This document shows positions 8,233 through 16,525 of a stretch of 47,605 nucleotides of DNA, piece by piece (the first letter of the stretch is position 1; each line of letters begins with the position of its first letter). Below the pieces are notes generated by a model, which saw only the letters and a program-made list of their open reading frames with translations, was not told the origin of the DNA and ran no database searches. A program made the position numbers and the translations under genes. The stretch is taken from positions 1 through 47,605 of the forward strand of contig JAFDZF010000124.1 in NCBI GenBank assembly GCA_018267055.1, in the 5' to 3' direction. Source of the stretch: Bacteroidota bacterium. GTDB lineage: Bacteria > Bacteroidota > Bacteroidia > Flavobacteriales_F > PHOS-HE28.

Positions 8233-11200
8233 ATGATGCGCCTCCGTCCGCTCCTGCTCCCCCTGGGCTTCCTGGCCGTCCCCGTCCTGCTCCGCGCGCA
8301 GTCCGACATGTACCGGAACGCCGGGGGCCTGATCGAGAACCGCGGGCAATGGCCTGCGGCCGTGACCTTCCGGGCCTCCACGGCGGACGCCACCGTGTGG
8401 TGCGAGCGCGGCTCAGTGGTGATCGACCGCTACGACGCCGCGGCCATCGAGCGGCTCCACGCCCCCGGCACCGCACATTACGACCCGCACGCCTCGCGCA
8501 CCATCCGCCACCACGCGCTGCGCCTGCGGTTCCTGGATGCCCGAACCCCGGAGCGGAGCGAAGGGTTGGGCGTGCGGCCGGGCGCCTACCACTACTTCAT
8601 CGGCAACGACCCCGCCCACTGGGCCTCGAACGCGCATGCCTTCACCGCCATGCTGCAACGCGGCATCCTGCCTGGCGTGGACCTACGCCTGCGGTGCGGC
8701 ACCGAAGCGGTGAAGTACGACCTGCTGGTGGCCCCGGGGACCGACCCGCAGCGCATCCGTTTCACCTACGAAGGCGCCGACGGTCTGGCGCTGCAAGGGG
8801 ACAAGCTGGTGATCGCGACCACCCTGGGCCCGCTCACGGAAGCCATCCCCCTGGCCTACCAGGAGAAGGACGGGCGGCGCGTACCCGTGGACTGCCGCTA
8901 CGCCTTGAAGGGACGCGTCGCCTCGTTCGTGCTCGGCACCTATGACCCCACGCTGGAGCTGGTGATCGACCCCACGCTCGCCTTCAGCACCTATTCCGGC
9001 TCCACCAGCAACAACTTCGGATACACGGCCAGCTTCGACGACGAAGGCTTCCTCTATGCCGGCAGCAGCGCGTTCGGCCAGGGCTATCCCACCACCATGG
9101 GCGCCTACGACACATCGTGGAACGGCGGTGCCGGCAACGGGAACACCGGCACCGACATCGCGCTGAGCAAGTTCGACACCACGGGCACGCACCTGATCTG
9201 GAGCACCTTCCTGGGCGGCAACGGCGATGACCTGCCCCACAGCCTGATCGTGGACCCCACGGGCGAGCTGGTCGTGCTCGGCACCACGGGCTCGCCGAAC
9301 TTCCCCACCACCGCCGATGCCTTCGACGCCTCCTTCGGCGGGGGCACCCCGTTCCTGCCCGAGGGCCTGGGCACCTCTTACCCCAACGGCCTGGACATGA
9401 TCGTGGCGCGGCTGGACGCGAACGGCGCCGCCCTGCTCGGCAGCACCTACATCGGCGGCAGCGCGAACGACGGCATCAACTCGGCCCCCGGCCTGAAGTT
9501 CAACTACGCGGACGAGATCCGCGGCGAGGTGCTGCTGGACCCGCAAGGCAACATCCTCGTGGCCAGCACCACGCAGAGCAGCGATTTCCCCGTGACGGCC
9601 GGCGCCTACCGCACCACCTTCTCCGGCGGATCGCACGATGCCGTGCTGATGAAGCTGGACCCGCTGCTCACCTCGGTGACCTGGAGCACCTTCTTCGGCG
9701 GCACGGCGGCCGATGCGGCCTACGCGATGGAAGTGGACCAGGAGGGCGCGATCTACATCACCGGCGGCACGGCCTCCCCGGACCTGCCCACCACCGCCGG
9801 GGCGATCGCCGGCACGTTCCAAGGCGGCGCGGCCGATGCGTTCGTGGCCGCGTTCAGCGCGGACGGGGCATCCCTGGACGCCGCCACCTACTACGGCAGC
9901 AATGCCTACGACCAGTCCTACTTCGTGGAGATGGATGAGGCCGACAACGTCTACCTCTTCGGCCAGACGCAGGCCCTGGCGGGCGAGCTGATCGCCAACG
10001 CGCCCTACTTCGTGAACAACGGCGGCCAGCTGCTCGCCAAGCTGTCGCACGACCTCACCACCACGCTGTGGAGCTCCCGCTTCGGCGCAGCCACCTCCGC
10101 ACCCGCCGGCGTGCCGAACATCTCGCCCACGGCCTTCCTCGTGGACTATTGCGACAAGATCTACATCAGCGGCTGGGGCAGCCAGGTGCTGGGCCCGCCG
10201 CTGACCACCAACGGCCTGCCGCATACGCCGGACGCCTACCAGCCCACCACCGACGGCAACGACTTCTACCTCGCGGTGTTCGACATCGACATGCAGGGCT
10301 CGGGGCCGCTCTATGCCACCTTCTTCGGCGGCACGCAAAGCCACGAGCACGTGGACGGGGGCACCAGCCGCTTCGACCGCCGCGGGCGTGTGTACCAGGC
10401 GGTGTGCGCGGGCTGCCAGAACCACGACGATTTCCCCACCACGCCCGGCGCGCTCTCCGCCACGAACAACAGCAGCGGCTGCAACCTGGCGGTGTTCAAG
10501 TTCGATTTCGAGGCACCCCTGGTGATCGCCGGGCTGGCCGCGCCGGACCTCCTTTGCGCGAACGCACCGATCCCCTTCACCGACCTGAGCCAGCTCGCAG
10601 CCACCCACCACTGGGACTTCGGTGATACCCAAAGCTCCACGGAGGTCGCCCCCCAGCACACGTATGCGCTGCCGGGCACCTACACGGTGACGCTCACCGT
10701 GACGAACAGCAATGCCTGCAATGAACACGACGTCGCGAGCATCCAGGTGACCGTGCTCGGCGAAGCACCCGACCTGGCCGCGATGGACGATGTGTCGCTC
10801 TGCGGCCCCACCGCCTCCCTGCTGCTCACCGCGACCAGCCAGGGCACCGCGGATACGTACATCTGGTCCACCTCTCCCGCGTTCACCGACATGCTGAACG
10901 CCACGCCGCAGGACAGCACCGCGCTGCTGATGCCGCCCGCCGCCGGCACCTACTACGTGCAGGCGTCGAAGCCCGGGCACTGCAGCGCGACGGACCAAGT
11001 GGTCGTGAGCACCTCGCTGATCGCCGCGGCGCTTTCGCCGGACGTGGCGCTATGCGCGGACGAGACGGCCACGCTCACGCTTTCGGGCATCGACCCCGGC
11101 TCCACCATCACCTGGTCGCCGGCCGATCTGATCGATGCCGGACAAGGCACCGTCCAGGCGACCGTCAGCCCGGCCGCTTCCACGGAGTTCCACGTGGACG

Positions 11201-11784
11201 TGCTGAGCCCGACCGGCTGCGCCTGGGGGGACGATGTGCTGGTGACCATCTCCGAGATGAACGGCAGCAGCGTGGACGCCACCGTGGAGCCGGAGATCGT
11301 GCTGGCGGGCACCACCGTGCAGCTGCATGCCACGCCCGGCACCGGCGTCTCCTACAGCTGGGTCCCGCCCGGGGCGGTGAGCGATCCCACCATCGCCGAT
11401 CCCACGGCCTACATCACGCAAAGCACCACCTTCTATGTGACCGTGACCGACGGCACCTGCTCGCGCATGGACTCGGTGAAGGTGCGCATGCACGAGCTGC
11501 GGTGCGAGGAGCCCGACATCTTCATCCCCGATGCCTTCACGCCGAACGGCGACGGCAATAACGACCTGCTGCTGGTGCGCGGGCGCCACATCCGCGACCT
11601 CGACCTGAAGGTGTTCGACCGCTGGGGGGAAATGGTGTTCGCCACCACCGACCCCGCGAAGGGCTGGGACGCCACCTACAAAGGCAAGCCCGTGGACCCG
11701 GCCGTGTACGTTTACTGGCTCACGGTGCACTGCGTGGACGGGCAGGAGTTCTTCAAGAAGGGCAACGTGACGGTGATCCGATGA
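8233..11784 (+). CDS. SBBP beta-propeller / PKD surface protein with T9SS type B sorting domain
   Basis: An 1183-residue secreted protein. Signal peptide at 1-23 (LLRAQ). Residues of about 30-250 match the N-terminal domain that begins GGLIENRGQWP and commonly precedes SBBP-repeat regions in Bacteroidota (annotated DUF7948, from memory). Residues of about 250-770 are SBBP-type propeller repeats with the recurring pattern FSTYSGS, WSTFLGGNGDD, GSTYIGGSAND, WSTFFGGTAAD. A PKD domain lies near 776-835 (HHWDFGDTQS, HTYALPGTYTVTLTV), then Ig-like repeats. The C-terminus from about residue 1095 is a gliding-type sorting domain (FIPDAFTPNGDGNNDLL, FDRWGEMVF, GNVTVIR). It is coupled by an ATGA overlap to another PorP/SprF protein. 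A short in-frame REP-like palindrome sits at 8544-8567. Export route is secure; binding partner unknown. Confidence 0.92.
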   Translation: MMRLRPLLLPLGFLAVPVLLRAQSDMYRNAGGLIENRGQWPAAVTFRASTADATVWCERGSVVIDRYDAAAIERLHAPGTAHYDPHASRTIRHHALRLRFLDARTPERSEGLGVRPGAYHYFIGNDPAHWASNAHAFTAMLQRGILPGVDLRLRCGTEAVKYDLLVAPGTDPQRIRFTYEGADGLALQGDKLVIATTLGPLTEAIPLAYQEKDGRRVPVDCRYALKGRVASFVLGTYDPTLELVIDPTLAFSTYSGSTSNNFGYTASFDDEGFLYAGSSAFGQGYPTTMGAYDTSWNGGAGNGNTGTDIALSKFDTTGTHLIWSTFLGGNGDDLPHSLIVDPTGELVVLGTTGSPNFPTTADAFDASFGGGTPFLPEGLGTSYPNGLDMIVARLDANGAALLGSTYIGGSANDGINSAPGLKFNYADEIRGEVLLDPQGNILVASTTQSSDFPVTAGAYRTTFSGGSHDAVLMKLDPLLTSVTWSTFFGGTAADAAYAMEVDQEGAIYITGGTASPDLPTTAGAIAGTFQGGAADAFVAAFSADGASLDAATYYGSNAYDQSYFVEMDEADNVYLFGQTQALAGELIANAPYFVNNGGQLLAKLSHDLTTTLWSSRFGAATSAPAGVPNISPTAFLVDYCDKIYISGWGSQVLGPPLTTNGLPHTPDAYQPTTDGNDFYLAVFDIDMQGSGPLYATFFGGTQSHEHVDGGTSRFDRRGRVYQAVCAGCQNHDDFPTTPGALSATNNSSGCNLAVFKFDFEAPLVIAGLAAPDLLCANAPIPFTDLSQLAATHHWDFGDTQSSTEVAPQHTYALPGTYTVTLTVTNSNACNEHDVASIQVTVLGEAPDLAAMDDVSLCGPTASLLLTATSQGTADTYIWSTSPAFTDMLNATPQDSTALLMPPAAGTYYVQASKPGHCSATDQVVVSTSLIAAALSPDVALCADETATLTLSGIDPGSTITWSPADLIDAGQGTVQATVSPAASTEFHVDVLSPTGCAWGDDVLVTISEMNGSSVDATVEPEIVLAGTTVQLHATPGTGVSYSWVPPGAVSDPTIADPTAYITQSTTFYVTVTDGTCSRMDSVKVRMHELRCEEPDIFIPDAFTPNGDGNNDLLLVRGRHIRDLDLKVFDRWGEMVFATTDPAKGWDATYKGKPVDPAVYVYWLTVHCVDGQEFFKKGNVTVIR
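8544..8567. repeat. short palindromic element inside the coding sequence (encodes TPERSEGL)
   Basis: AACCC at 8544-8548 and GGGTT at 8563-8567 flank a GGAGCGGAGCG core, read in frame as RTPERSEGLG within the N-terminal domain. The PERSEG peptide signature is familiar from small dispersed palindromes that read through in proteins of unrelated bacteria. Only one copy is in this window, so its repeat nature is not demonstrated here. Confidence 0.35.
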
Positions 11785-12845
11785 AGGAGGGCGGGCAACG
11801 TACGGTGCACAGCGTACAACGGACCAGGTCGGGGCATGCTGTACGGCATGCGCTGTACGGCCTTCTGGTCCTGGCGTCCTCCGCGCTCTCCGCCCAGGAC
11901 ATCCACTTCTCGCAGTTCTTCCGCACGCCGTACGCCCTGTCACCGGCGAGCATCGGGAACTTCGACGGGGACTACCGCATCGGGGCGGTGTACCGCCAGC
12001 AATGGCGTTCCGTCACCGTGCCGTACCGCACGTTCGGCATCGGCGGCGATGCGGCGCGCTTCGCGGGCGTGGAAGGGCTCGGCGTGGGCACCTGGCTCTA
12101 CAACGACCGGGCCGGCGATTCCCGCCTGAACACCTTCCACATCGACCTGGGTGCCAGCTGGACCCAGCGCTTCGGCGCAGCCCGCACGCACAGCCTGACG
12201 GGCGGCATCCAGCTCGGCATCACGGCCATCGCCATCGACTACAGCGCCCTGCGCTTCGACGCCCAGTACAACGGCTTCTACTACGACCCCTCGCTCCCCG
12301 CCAACGAAGGGTTCACCCGCGATGCGCTGACCCATCCGGACCTGCACGCGGGGATCGTCTACCGCTATGCGCCGGCGAAGCGTGAGCACATCCAAGCCGG
12401 GGTGGCGCTCTTCAACTTGACGAAGCCGGACATCGCCTTCTTCGACGCTGCGGCATCGCCCCTGGACCAGCGCACGGTGGTCCACCTCACCGCCCAGCAT
12501 CCCGTGGGCAAGGACCTCGACGTGCTGCCGATGGCCCAGTTCATGACGCAGGGGAAATTCCGCGAATTCGACATCGGCGGGGCCGTGCGCTACATCCTGC
12601 TCGACCGCTACGGCCTGGTGCGGGCGGTGCAGGGCGGCCTGTTCTGGCGCACCCGCGACGCCGGCTACGTCTTCGCCGGACTGGAGCACGACGACTGGAC
12701 CTTCGGCCTCAGCTACGACATCAACCTGAGCGACCTGGAACCGGCGAGCCGCAACCGCGGTGGGTTCGAGGTCACCGCCATCCGGGTGTTCCGCAGACGC
12801 CCGCCGGTGCCTGCACGCTTCAGGGCCTGCCCGGACCAACTGTAG
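11781..12845 (+). CDS. PorP/SprF family type IX secretion membrane protein (second copy)
   Basis: A 354-residue protein with the family signature DIHFSQFFRTPYALSPASIGNFDGDYR... visible as FSQFFRTPYALSPASIG, RIGAVYRQQWRSV, GTWLYNDRAGDSRLNT and a repeated beta-strand pattern. The signal peptide core is LYGLLVLASSALSAQ, preceded by an unusually long basic N-region (about 25 residues) encoded by repeat-like DNA at 11800-11860. The ATG at 11781 overlaps the upstream stop (ATGA), which supports that start; a GTG at 11805 would give a more ordinary signal peptide. It lies between a type B substrate and a TPR/PD40/OmpA-like protein, repeating the order of the first module. It is probably the dedicated partner of the upstream protein (inferred). 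Confidence 0.92.
   Translation: MKEGGQRTVHSVQRTRSGHAVRHALYGLLVLASSALSAQDIHFSQFFRTPYALSPASIGNFDGDYRIGAVYRQQWRSVTVPYRTFGIGGDAARFAGVEGLGVGTWLYNDRAGDSRLNTFHIDLGASWTQRFGAARTHSLTGGIQLGITAIAIDYSALRFDAQYNGFYYDPSLPANEGFTRDALTHPDLHAGIVYRYAPAKREHIQAGVALFNLTKPDIAFFDAAASPLDQRTVVHLTAQHPVGKDLDVLPMAQFMTQGKFREFDIGGAVRYILLDRYGLVRAVQGGLFWRTRDAGYVFAGLEHDDWTFGLSYDINLSDLEPASRNRGGFEVTAIRVFRRRPPVPARFRACPDQL
11800..11860. repeat. cluster of short palindromes in the PorP signal-peptide coding region
   Basis: GTACGGTGCACAGCGTAC at 11800-11817 is an imperfect palindrome. GCATGC occurs at 11834-11839 and again at 11846-11851, and CTGTACGG occurs at 11839-11846 and 11853-11860. All fall in the first 27 codons of the second PorP/SprF gene. 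Confidence 0.5.
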
Positions 12846-12848
12846 AGG

Positions 12849-14804
12849 ATGCGCAACCGGACCAGCCTGCTCCTGATCGCGGCCCTGCCGATCGGCCTTC
12901 GCGCGCAGTCCGCGCAGCAGTTCATCACCTGGGGTGACAATGCCTTGCGCCTGGGCGATCGCTACGGCGCCTCACGTTTCTATAAGGAGGCCCTGGAGCA
13001 GCAGCCGGGCACCCTGGAGCTGCAATGGAAGTACGCCGAAGCCTGCCGCCTGAGCGACCAGTACCCGCAGGCCGCCGAACAATACGCCAAGGTGTACCGC
13101 AAGGACCTGGGCCGCACGCACCCGGAAGCCTTGCGCTGGCTGGGCGAGATGCAGCTGTGCAGCGGCGCCTACGAAGAGGCGACCAAGACCTGGCAGAAGC
13201 TCAAGCAGAAAGAGAAGGACAAACGCTCGGTCGCCGCGCAGCGCGCGGACAATGCATTGGAAGGATGCCGCCTGGCGAAGGAGGCCCTGGCCGCGCCCGA
13301 GGCCGTCACCATCGAGCACATCGCCATGCCAGTGAACAGCTACGACAGCGAGTTCGCCCCGCGCATCGGGCCGGACAGCCTGCTCTACTTCTCTTCGTTG
13401 CGCGGTGATGTGAACGACGACGGCGAGCTGGCCGACACCACCACCTACCACGTGGGCATCCTGCGCGTGGACCCGCGCAAGCACCCGCTGCCCGAGGCGT
13501 CCTGGATGAGCGCCGCCACGCGCGCCGGCGACGAGGCCAACAGCGCCTGGAGCACCGATGGGCACTGGTTCTACTTCACGCGCTGCACTGCCGGAGGCCC
13601 CTGCACGCTGCATGCGGCGCGGCTGATGGACGGCCGGCTCACCGACGGCACCCCGCTCGCCGGCATCGACCCGTCGGTCACCAGCACCCAGCCCATGGTG
13701 GCGACGATCGACGGCGAGCAGCGGCTCTTCTTCACCAGCGACCGGGCCGGCGGCATCGGCGGCATGGACCTCTGGACGGCACGCATCGACGGCGCCGCCG
13801 TGAGCGATGTGAAGCCGCTCCCCGCCCCCGTGAACACGCCGGGCAATGAGGTGACACCGTTCTTCGACGTGGCGCAACGGAAGCTCTATTTCAGCAGCGA
13901 CTTCCTGCCCGGCCTCGGCGACTATGACAACTTCATGAGCGCCCTCGGACCCGACGGCTATGCCGCTCCCGTCAACTTCGGCCACCCGCTGAACAGCCCC
14001 GCGAACGACCTCTACCCCACTTTCGACGCTGCCAGCATGAGCGGCTGGTTCGTGAGCAACCGCATCGGCTCCTTCGCCAAGAAGGGCGAGACCTGCTGCA
14101 ATGACCTCTACCGTTACAGCTATCCCGACCGGCCGCCGATCCCGACCGGACCACCGACGCCCCTGCCGCCGGACACCACGCACCTGTCGGAACGCCCGGC
14201 CGATGACATCGCCTGGAAGCGGATCACCTCGCTCCGCGAGAAACTGCCCATCCGGCTCTACTTCCACAACGACGAGCCGGGCCCGCGTTCCTGGGACACC
14301 ACCACCACCGCCGACTATGCCGCCACCTACCGCGCGTACAAGGCCCTGCTGCCGGACTACCACCGGGCCTGGCAGGGCAATGCGAACGGCACCAGCGCCA
14401 TCGACGCGTTCTTCCGGGACGAGGTGGACCACGGCTTCGCGCAGCTGAACGACTTCATCGGCCTGCTCCGACAGGCGCTGCAGGAAGGCCAGCGGATCGA
14501 GCTACAGGTGCGCGGCTTCGCGAGCCCCCTGGCGAAGACCGATTACAACACCAACCTGTCGCTGCGCCGCATCCAGAGCATGGTGAACTACCTGCGCACG
14601 GTGGACGGCGGCGTGCTGGTCCCCTACCTCGACGGCACGGCCCCGAACGGGGGACGGCTCACCGTCCGCAAGTCGCCCTTCGGGGAGGACACGAGCGCGG
14701 GCGGCGTGAGCGACCGGCTGGAGGACCTGCGCAACTCCGTCTACGGCGTGGGCGCCTCCCGGGAGCGGCGCATCGAGATCGAGCAGGTGGAGCTGGGGCA
14801 CTGA
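12849..14804 (+). CDS. TPR / PD40 / degenerate OmpA-like secreted protein
   Basis: A 651-residue protein with a signal peptide (MRNRTSLLLIAALPIGLRAQ) and no lipobox. Residues of about 20-145 look like TPR helices (ALRLGDRYGASRFYKEALEQ, YPQAAEQYAKVYRKDL, AYEEATKTWQKL). Residues of about 155-430 are PD40-type propeller repeats (GPDSLLYFSSLRGD, EQRLFFTSDRAGGIGGMD, RKLYFSSDFLPGLGDYDN). The C-terminus resembles an OmpA domain: LQVRGFASPLAKTDYNTNLSLRRIQSMV was read in pieces and ends RERRIEIEQV. The usual TDxxG segment is missing while the LSxxR arginine is kept, so peptidoglycan binding may be altered. TPR-PD40-OmpA order recalls the T9SS-associated periplasmic protein PorE and its relatives. It starts 3 nt after the PorP gene, so it belongs to the same unit. 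Confidence 0.82.
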   Translation: MRNRTSLLLIAALPIGLRAQSAQQFITWGDNALRLGDRYGASRFYKEALEQQPGTLELQWKYAEACRLSDQYPQAAEQYAKVYRKDLGRTHPEALRWLGEMQLCSGAYEEATKTWQKLKQKEKDKRSVAAQRADNALEGCRLAKEALAAPEAVTIEHIAMPVNSYDSEFAPRIGPDSLLYFSSLRGDVNDDGELADTTTYHVGILRVDPRKHPLPEASWMSAATRAGDEANSAWSTDGHWFYFTRCTAGGPCTLHAARLMDGRLTDGTPLAGIDPSVTSTQPMVATIDGEQRLFFTSDRAGGIGGMDLWTARIDGAAVSDVKPLPAPVNTPGNEVTPFFDVAQRKLYFSSDFLPGLGDYDNFMSALGPDGYAAPVNFGHPLNSPANDLYPTFDAASMSGWFVSNRIGSFAKKGETCCNDLYRYSYPDRPPIPTGPPTPLPPDTTHLSERPADDIAWKRITSLREKLPIRLYFHNDEPGPRSWDTTTTADYAATYRAYKALLPDYHRAWQGNANGTSAIDAFFRDEVDHGFAQLNDFIGLLRQALQEGQRIELQVRGFASPLAKTDYNTNLSLRRIQSMVNYLRTVDGGVLVPYLDGTAPNGGRLTVRKSPFGEDTSAGGVSDRLEDLRNSVYGVGASRERRIEIEQVELGH

Positions 14805-14817
14805 ACCCCGCCAGGGT

Positions 14818-14825
14818 TACTTTCG
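14818..14825 (+). promoter_or_regulatory. candidate -7 promoter box (TACTTTCG) for pepE
   Basis: TACTTTCG in a 40-nt GC-rich gap, ending 19 nt before the pepE ATG. It is the same box as at 22745 and close to the TAnnTTTG consensus of Bacteroidota. Confidence 0.6.
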
Positions 14826-14844
14826 ACGCAGGATCCCCTTCGCG

Positions 14845-15552
14845 ATGCGGGCACTGCTGCTGTCGAACTCCACCCTGCCGGGCGAGCCCTACCTGGGCTG
14901 GGCCCGCGAGCACCTCAACACCTTCCTCGGCGAGCGCAAGCGCATCGCCTTCGTGCCCTTCGCGGCGGTCTCGTTCTCCATGGACGAATACGCCCGCGTG
15001 ACACAGGGGGTGTTCGCCGACCTGGGGCATGAGCTCTTCAGCCTGCACACGGAGACCGACAAGCTGAAGGCGCTGATGAACGCCGATGCCGTGGCCGTGG
15101 GCGGCGGCAACTCGTTCCAGCTGCTGCGGACCCTCTACAGCACGGAGCTGATCCGCGCTATCCGGGTGCGCGCGATGGGCGGCATGCCCTACATCGGCTG
15201 GAGCGCCGGCAGCAACGTGGCCTGCCCCACCATCATGACCACGAACGACATGCCCATCACCGAGGTGCCCACCCTGCGGGCCATGGGGCTGGTGCCGTTC
15301 CAGATCAATCCGCACTACACCGAGGCGAGGCTCGAAGGCCACGGCGGCGAGAGCCGCGACCAGCGCATCGCCGAATACCTCGCGCTCAACCAGCGCACCA
15401 CCGTGGTGGGCCTGCGCGAAGGCACGCTGCTGAACGTGCACGACGACCTGATGACGGTGGAAGGCCGCGGCCTGCGCCTGTTCCGGCACGGCGCCGAAGC
15501 GAAGGACATCGCCGGCGGCGTGGCGCTGCGGACCTCGCTCAGCGGGGCCTGA
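14845..15552 (+). CDS. pepE: dipeptidase E (alpha-aspartyl dipeptidase, peptidase family S51)
   Basis: A 235-residue cytoplasmic serine peptidase that cleaves dipeptides with N-terminal aspartate. The catalytic residues fall at the same numbers as in the enterobacterial enzyme: Ser120 in GWSAGSN, Asp135 in TTNDMPI and His157 in INPHYTEA. The oxyanion/substrate loop VGGGNSFQLL is also present. Length is typical (about 230 residues). It has its own promoter-like box at 14818 and is followed after 59 nt by an MscS gene. It probably helps recycle aspartyl dipeptides from protein turnover or cyanophycin-like material; the specific source is not shown by the sequence. Confidence 0.95.
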   Translation: MRALLLSNSTLPGEPYLGWAREHLNTFLGERKRIAFVPFAAVSFSMDEYARVTQGVFADLGHELFSLHTETDKLKALMNADAVAVGGGNSFQLLRTLYSTELIRAIRVRAMGGMPYIGWSAGSNVACPTIMTTNDMPITEVPTLRAMGLVPFQINPHYTEARLEGHGGESRDQRIAEYLALNQRTTVVGLREGTLLNVHDDLMTVEGRGLRLFRHGAEAKDIAGGVALRTSLSGA

Positions 15553-15589
15553 CATGTGCCCGCGGGCATGGGGCCACCCGAACGACCAG

Positions 15590-15597
15590 TAAGTTCG
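15590..15597 (+). promoter_or_regulatory. candidate -7 promoter box (TAAGTTCG) for the MscS gene
   Basis: TAAGTTCG, ending 14 nt before the ATG of the MscS-family gene, in an otherwise GC-rich 59-nt gap. Fits the TAnnTT(T/C)G pattern seen before other genes here. Confidence 0.5.
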
Positions 15598-15611
15598 CAG
15601 CGACGATCGCC

Positions 15612-16508
15612 ATGCCCCAAGCGGAAAAAGAACGCAGCGGCTTCATGGACCTGCTCCATCACCTGGGCATGGACCTGCTGCTGCTCGTGAAGATCGTCGG
15701 CATCCTCGCCGCGGCCTGGTTCGTGGAGCGGCTGATCTACTTCGCGCTGCGGCGCGGCTATGCGAGGGCGAAGGCCCAGGGGCGCGAGGAGATGACGCGC
15801 TACCGCTTCTTCCGCAACGGCGTGCGCACCCTGGTGGTGATCCTGGCGATGGTCGCCATCGTGTACACCATTCCCTCGCTGCGCGCCTTCGCCTTCACCC
15901 TCTTCGCCGGCGCGGGCCTGCTGGTGGCCATCCTGGGCTTCGCGGCGCAGAAGGCCTTCAGCGACATCATCAGCGGCATCTTCATCGTGGCCTTCAAGCC
16001 CTTCCGCGTGGGCGACGTGATCCAGGCCGGCGAGCAGGGCCTGATGGGCACCGTGGAGGACATCAACCTGCGCCATACCACCATCCTCACCTTCGAGAAC
16101 CGCCGCGTGGTGATCCCCAACGCCATCCTCGGCGAGGAGCGCATCATCAACAGCAGCATCAAGGACGAGGCCACCTGCCAGTTCGTGGAGATGCCCGTGG
16201 CGCTGGATGCGGACCTGGACCTGGCGATGTTCCTGATGAAGGAGGAATGCCTCGCCCACCCGGCGAACCTGGACCGCCGCACCGCCGCCGAGCTGGAGGC
16301 CGGCGAGGCCCGGGTGCCCGTGCGCGTGGTGCGCATCCTCGACGGCGCCGTGACCCTCCGGGCCTACGCCTGGGCCAGGGACCCCGTGACCGCACGCCTG
16401 ATGCAGTACGACCTGAACAAGCGCCTGATCCAGCGGTTCATCCGCGAAGGCGTGAAGCTGGCGGTGCCGGTGCGCCGCATCGTAGAGACCTCCACATCCG
16501 CTCAATAG
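15612..16508 (+). CDS. MscS-family mechanosensitive ion channel
   Basis: A 298-residue inner-membrane protein of the small MscS type. Hydrophobic segments lie near residues 20-42, 72-95 and 96-128. The third is the pore helix with small residues and the family signature LLVAILGFAAQKAFSDIISG, followed by the beta-domain motif FKPFRVGDVIQ and VEDINLRHTTILTFENRRVVIPN (in pieces). The C-terminal 130 residues form the cytoplasmic vestibule. These channels open under membrane tension to release solutes during osmotic downshock. Its own promoter-like box precedes it, and corA follows after 17 nt, so both may be co-transcribed. Length matches the E. coli MscS class (286). Confidence 0.93.
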   Translation: MPQAEKERSGFMDLLHHLGMDLLLLVKIVGILAAAWFVERLIYFALRRGYARAKAQGREEMTRYRFFRNGVRTLVVILAMVAIVYTIPSLRAFAFTLFAGAGLLVAILGFAAQKAFSDIISGIFIVAFKPFRVGDVIQAGEQGLMGTVEDINLRHTTILTFENRRVVIPNAILGEERIINSSIKDEATCQFVEMPVALDADLDLAMFLMKEECLAHPANLDRRTAAELEAGEARVPVRVVRILDGAVTLRAYAWARDPVTARLMQYDLNKRLIQRFIREGVKLAVPVRRIVETSTSAQ

Positions 16509-16525
16509 CATCCCGCCCGGACGCC

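Noticed and set aside
16247-16525. Upstream extension of the corA reading frame (and similar extensions at 17639, 22534, 31731, 40089 and 43620).
   Set aside because: The extensions overlap neighbouring genes or promoters, have shadow-like composition and precede well-placed ATG codons that begin the conserved sequence or signal peptide.
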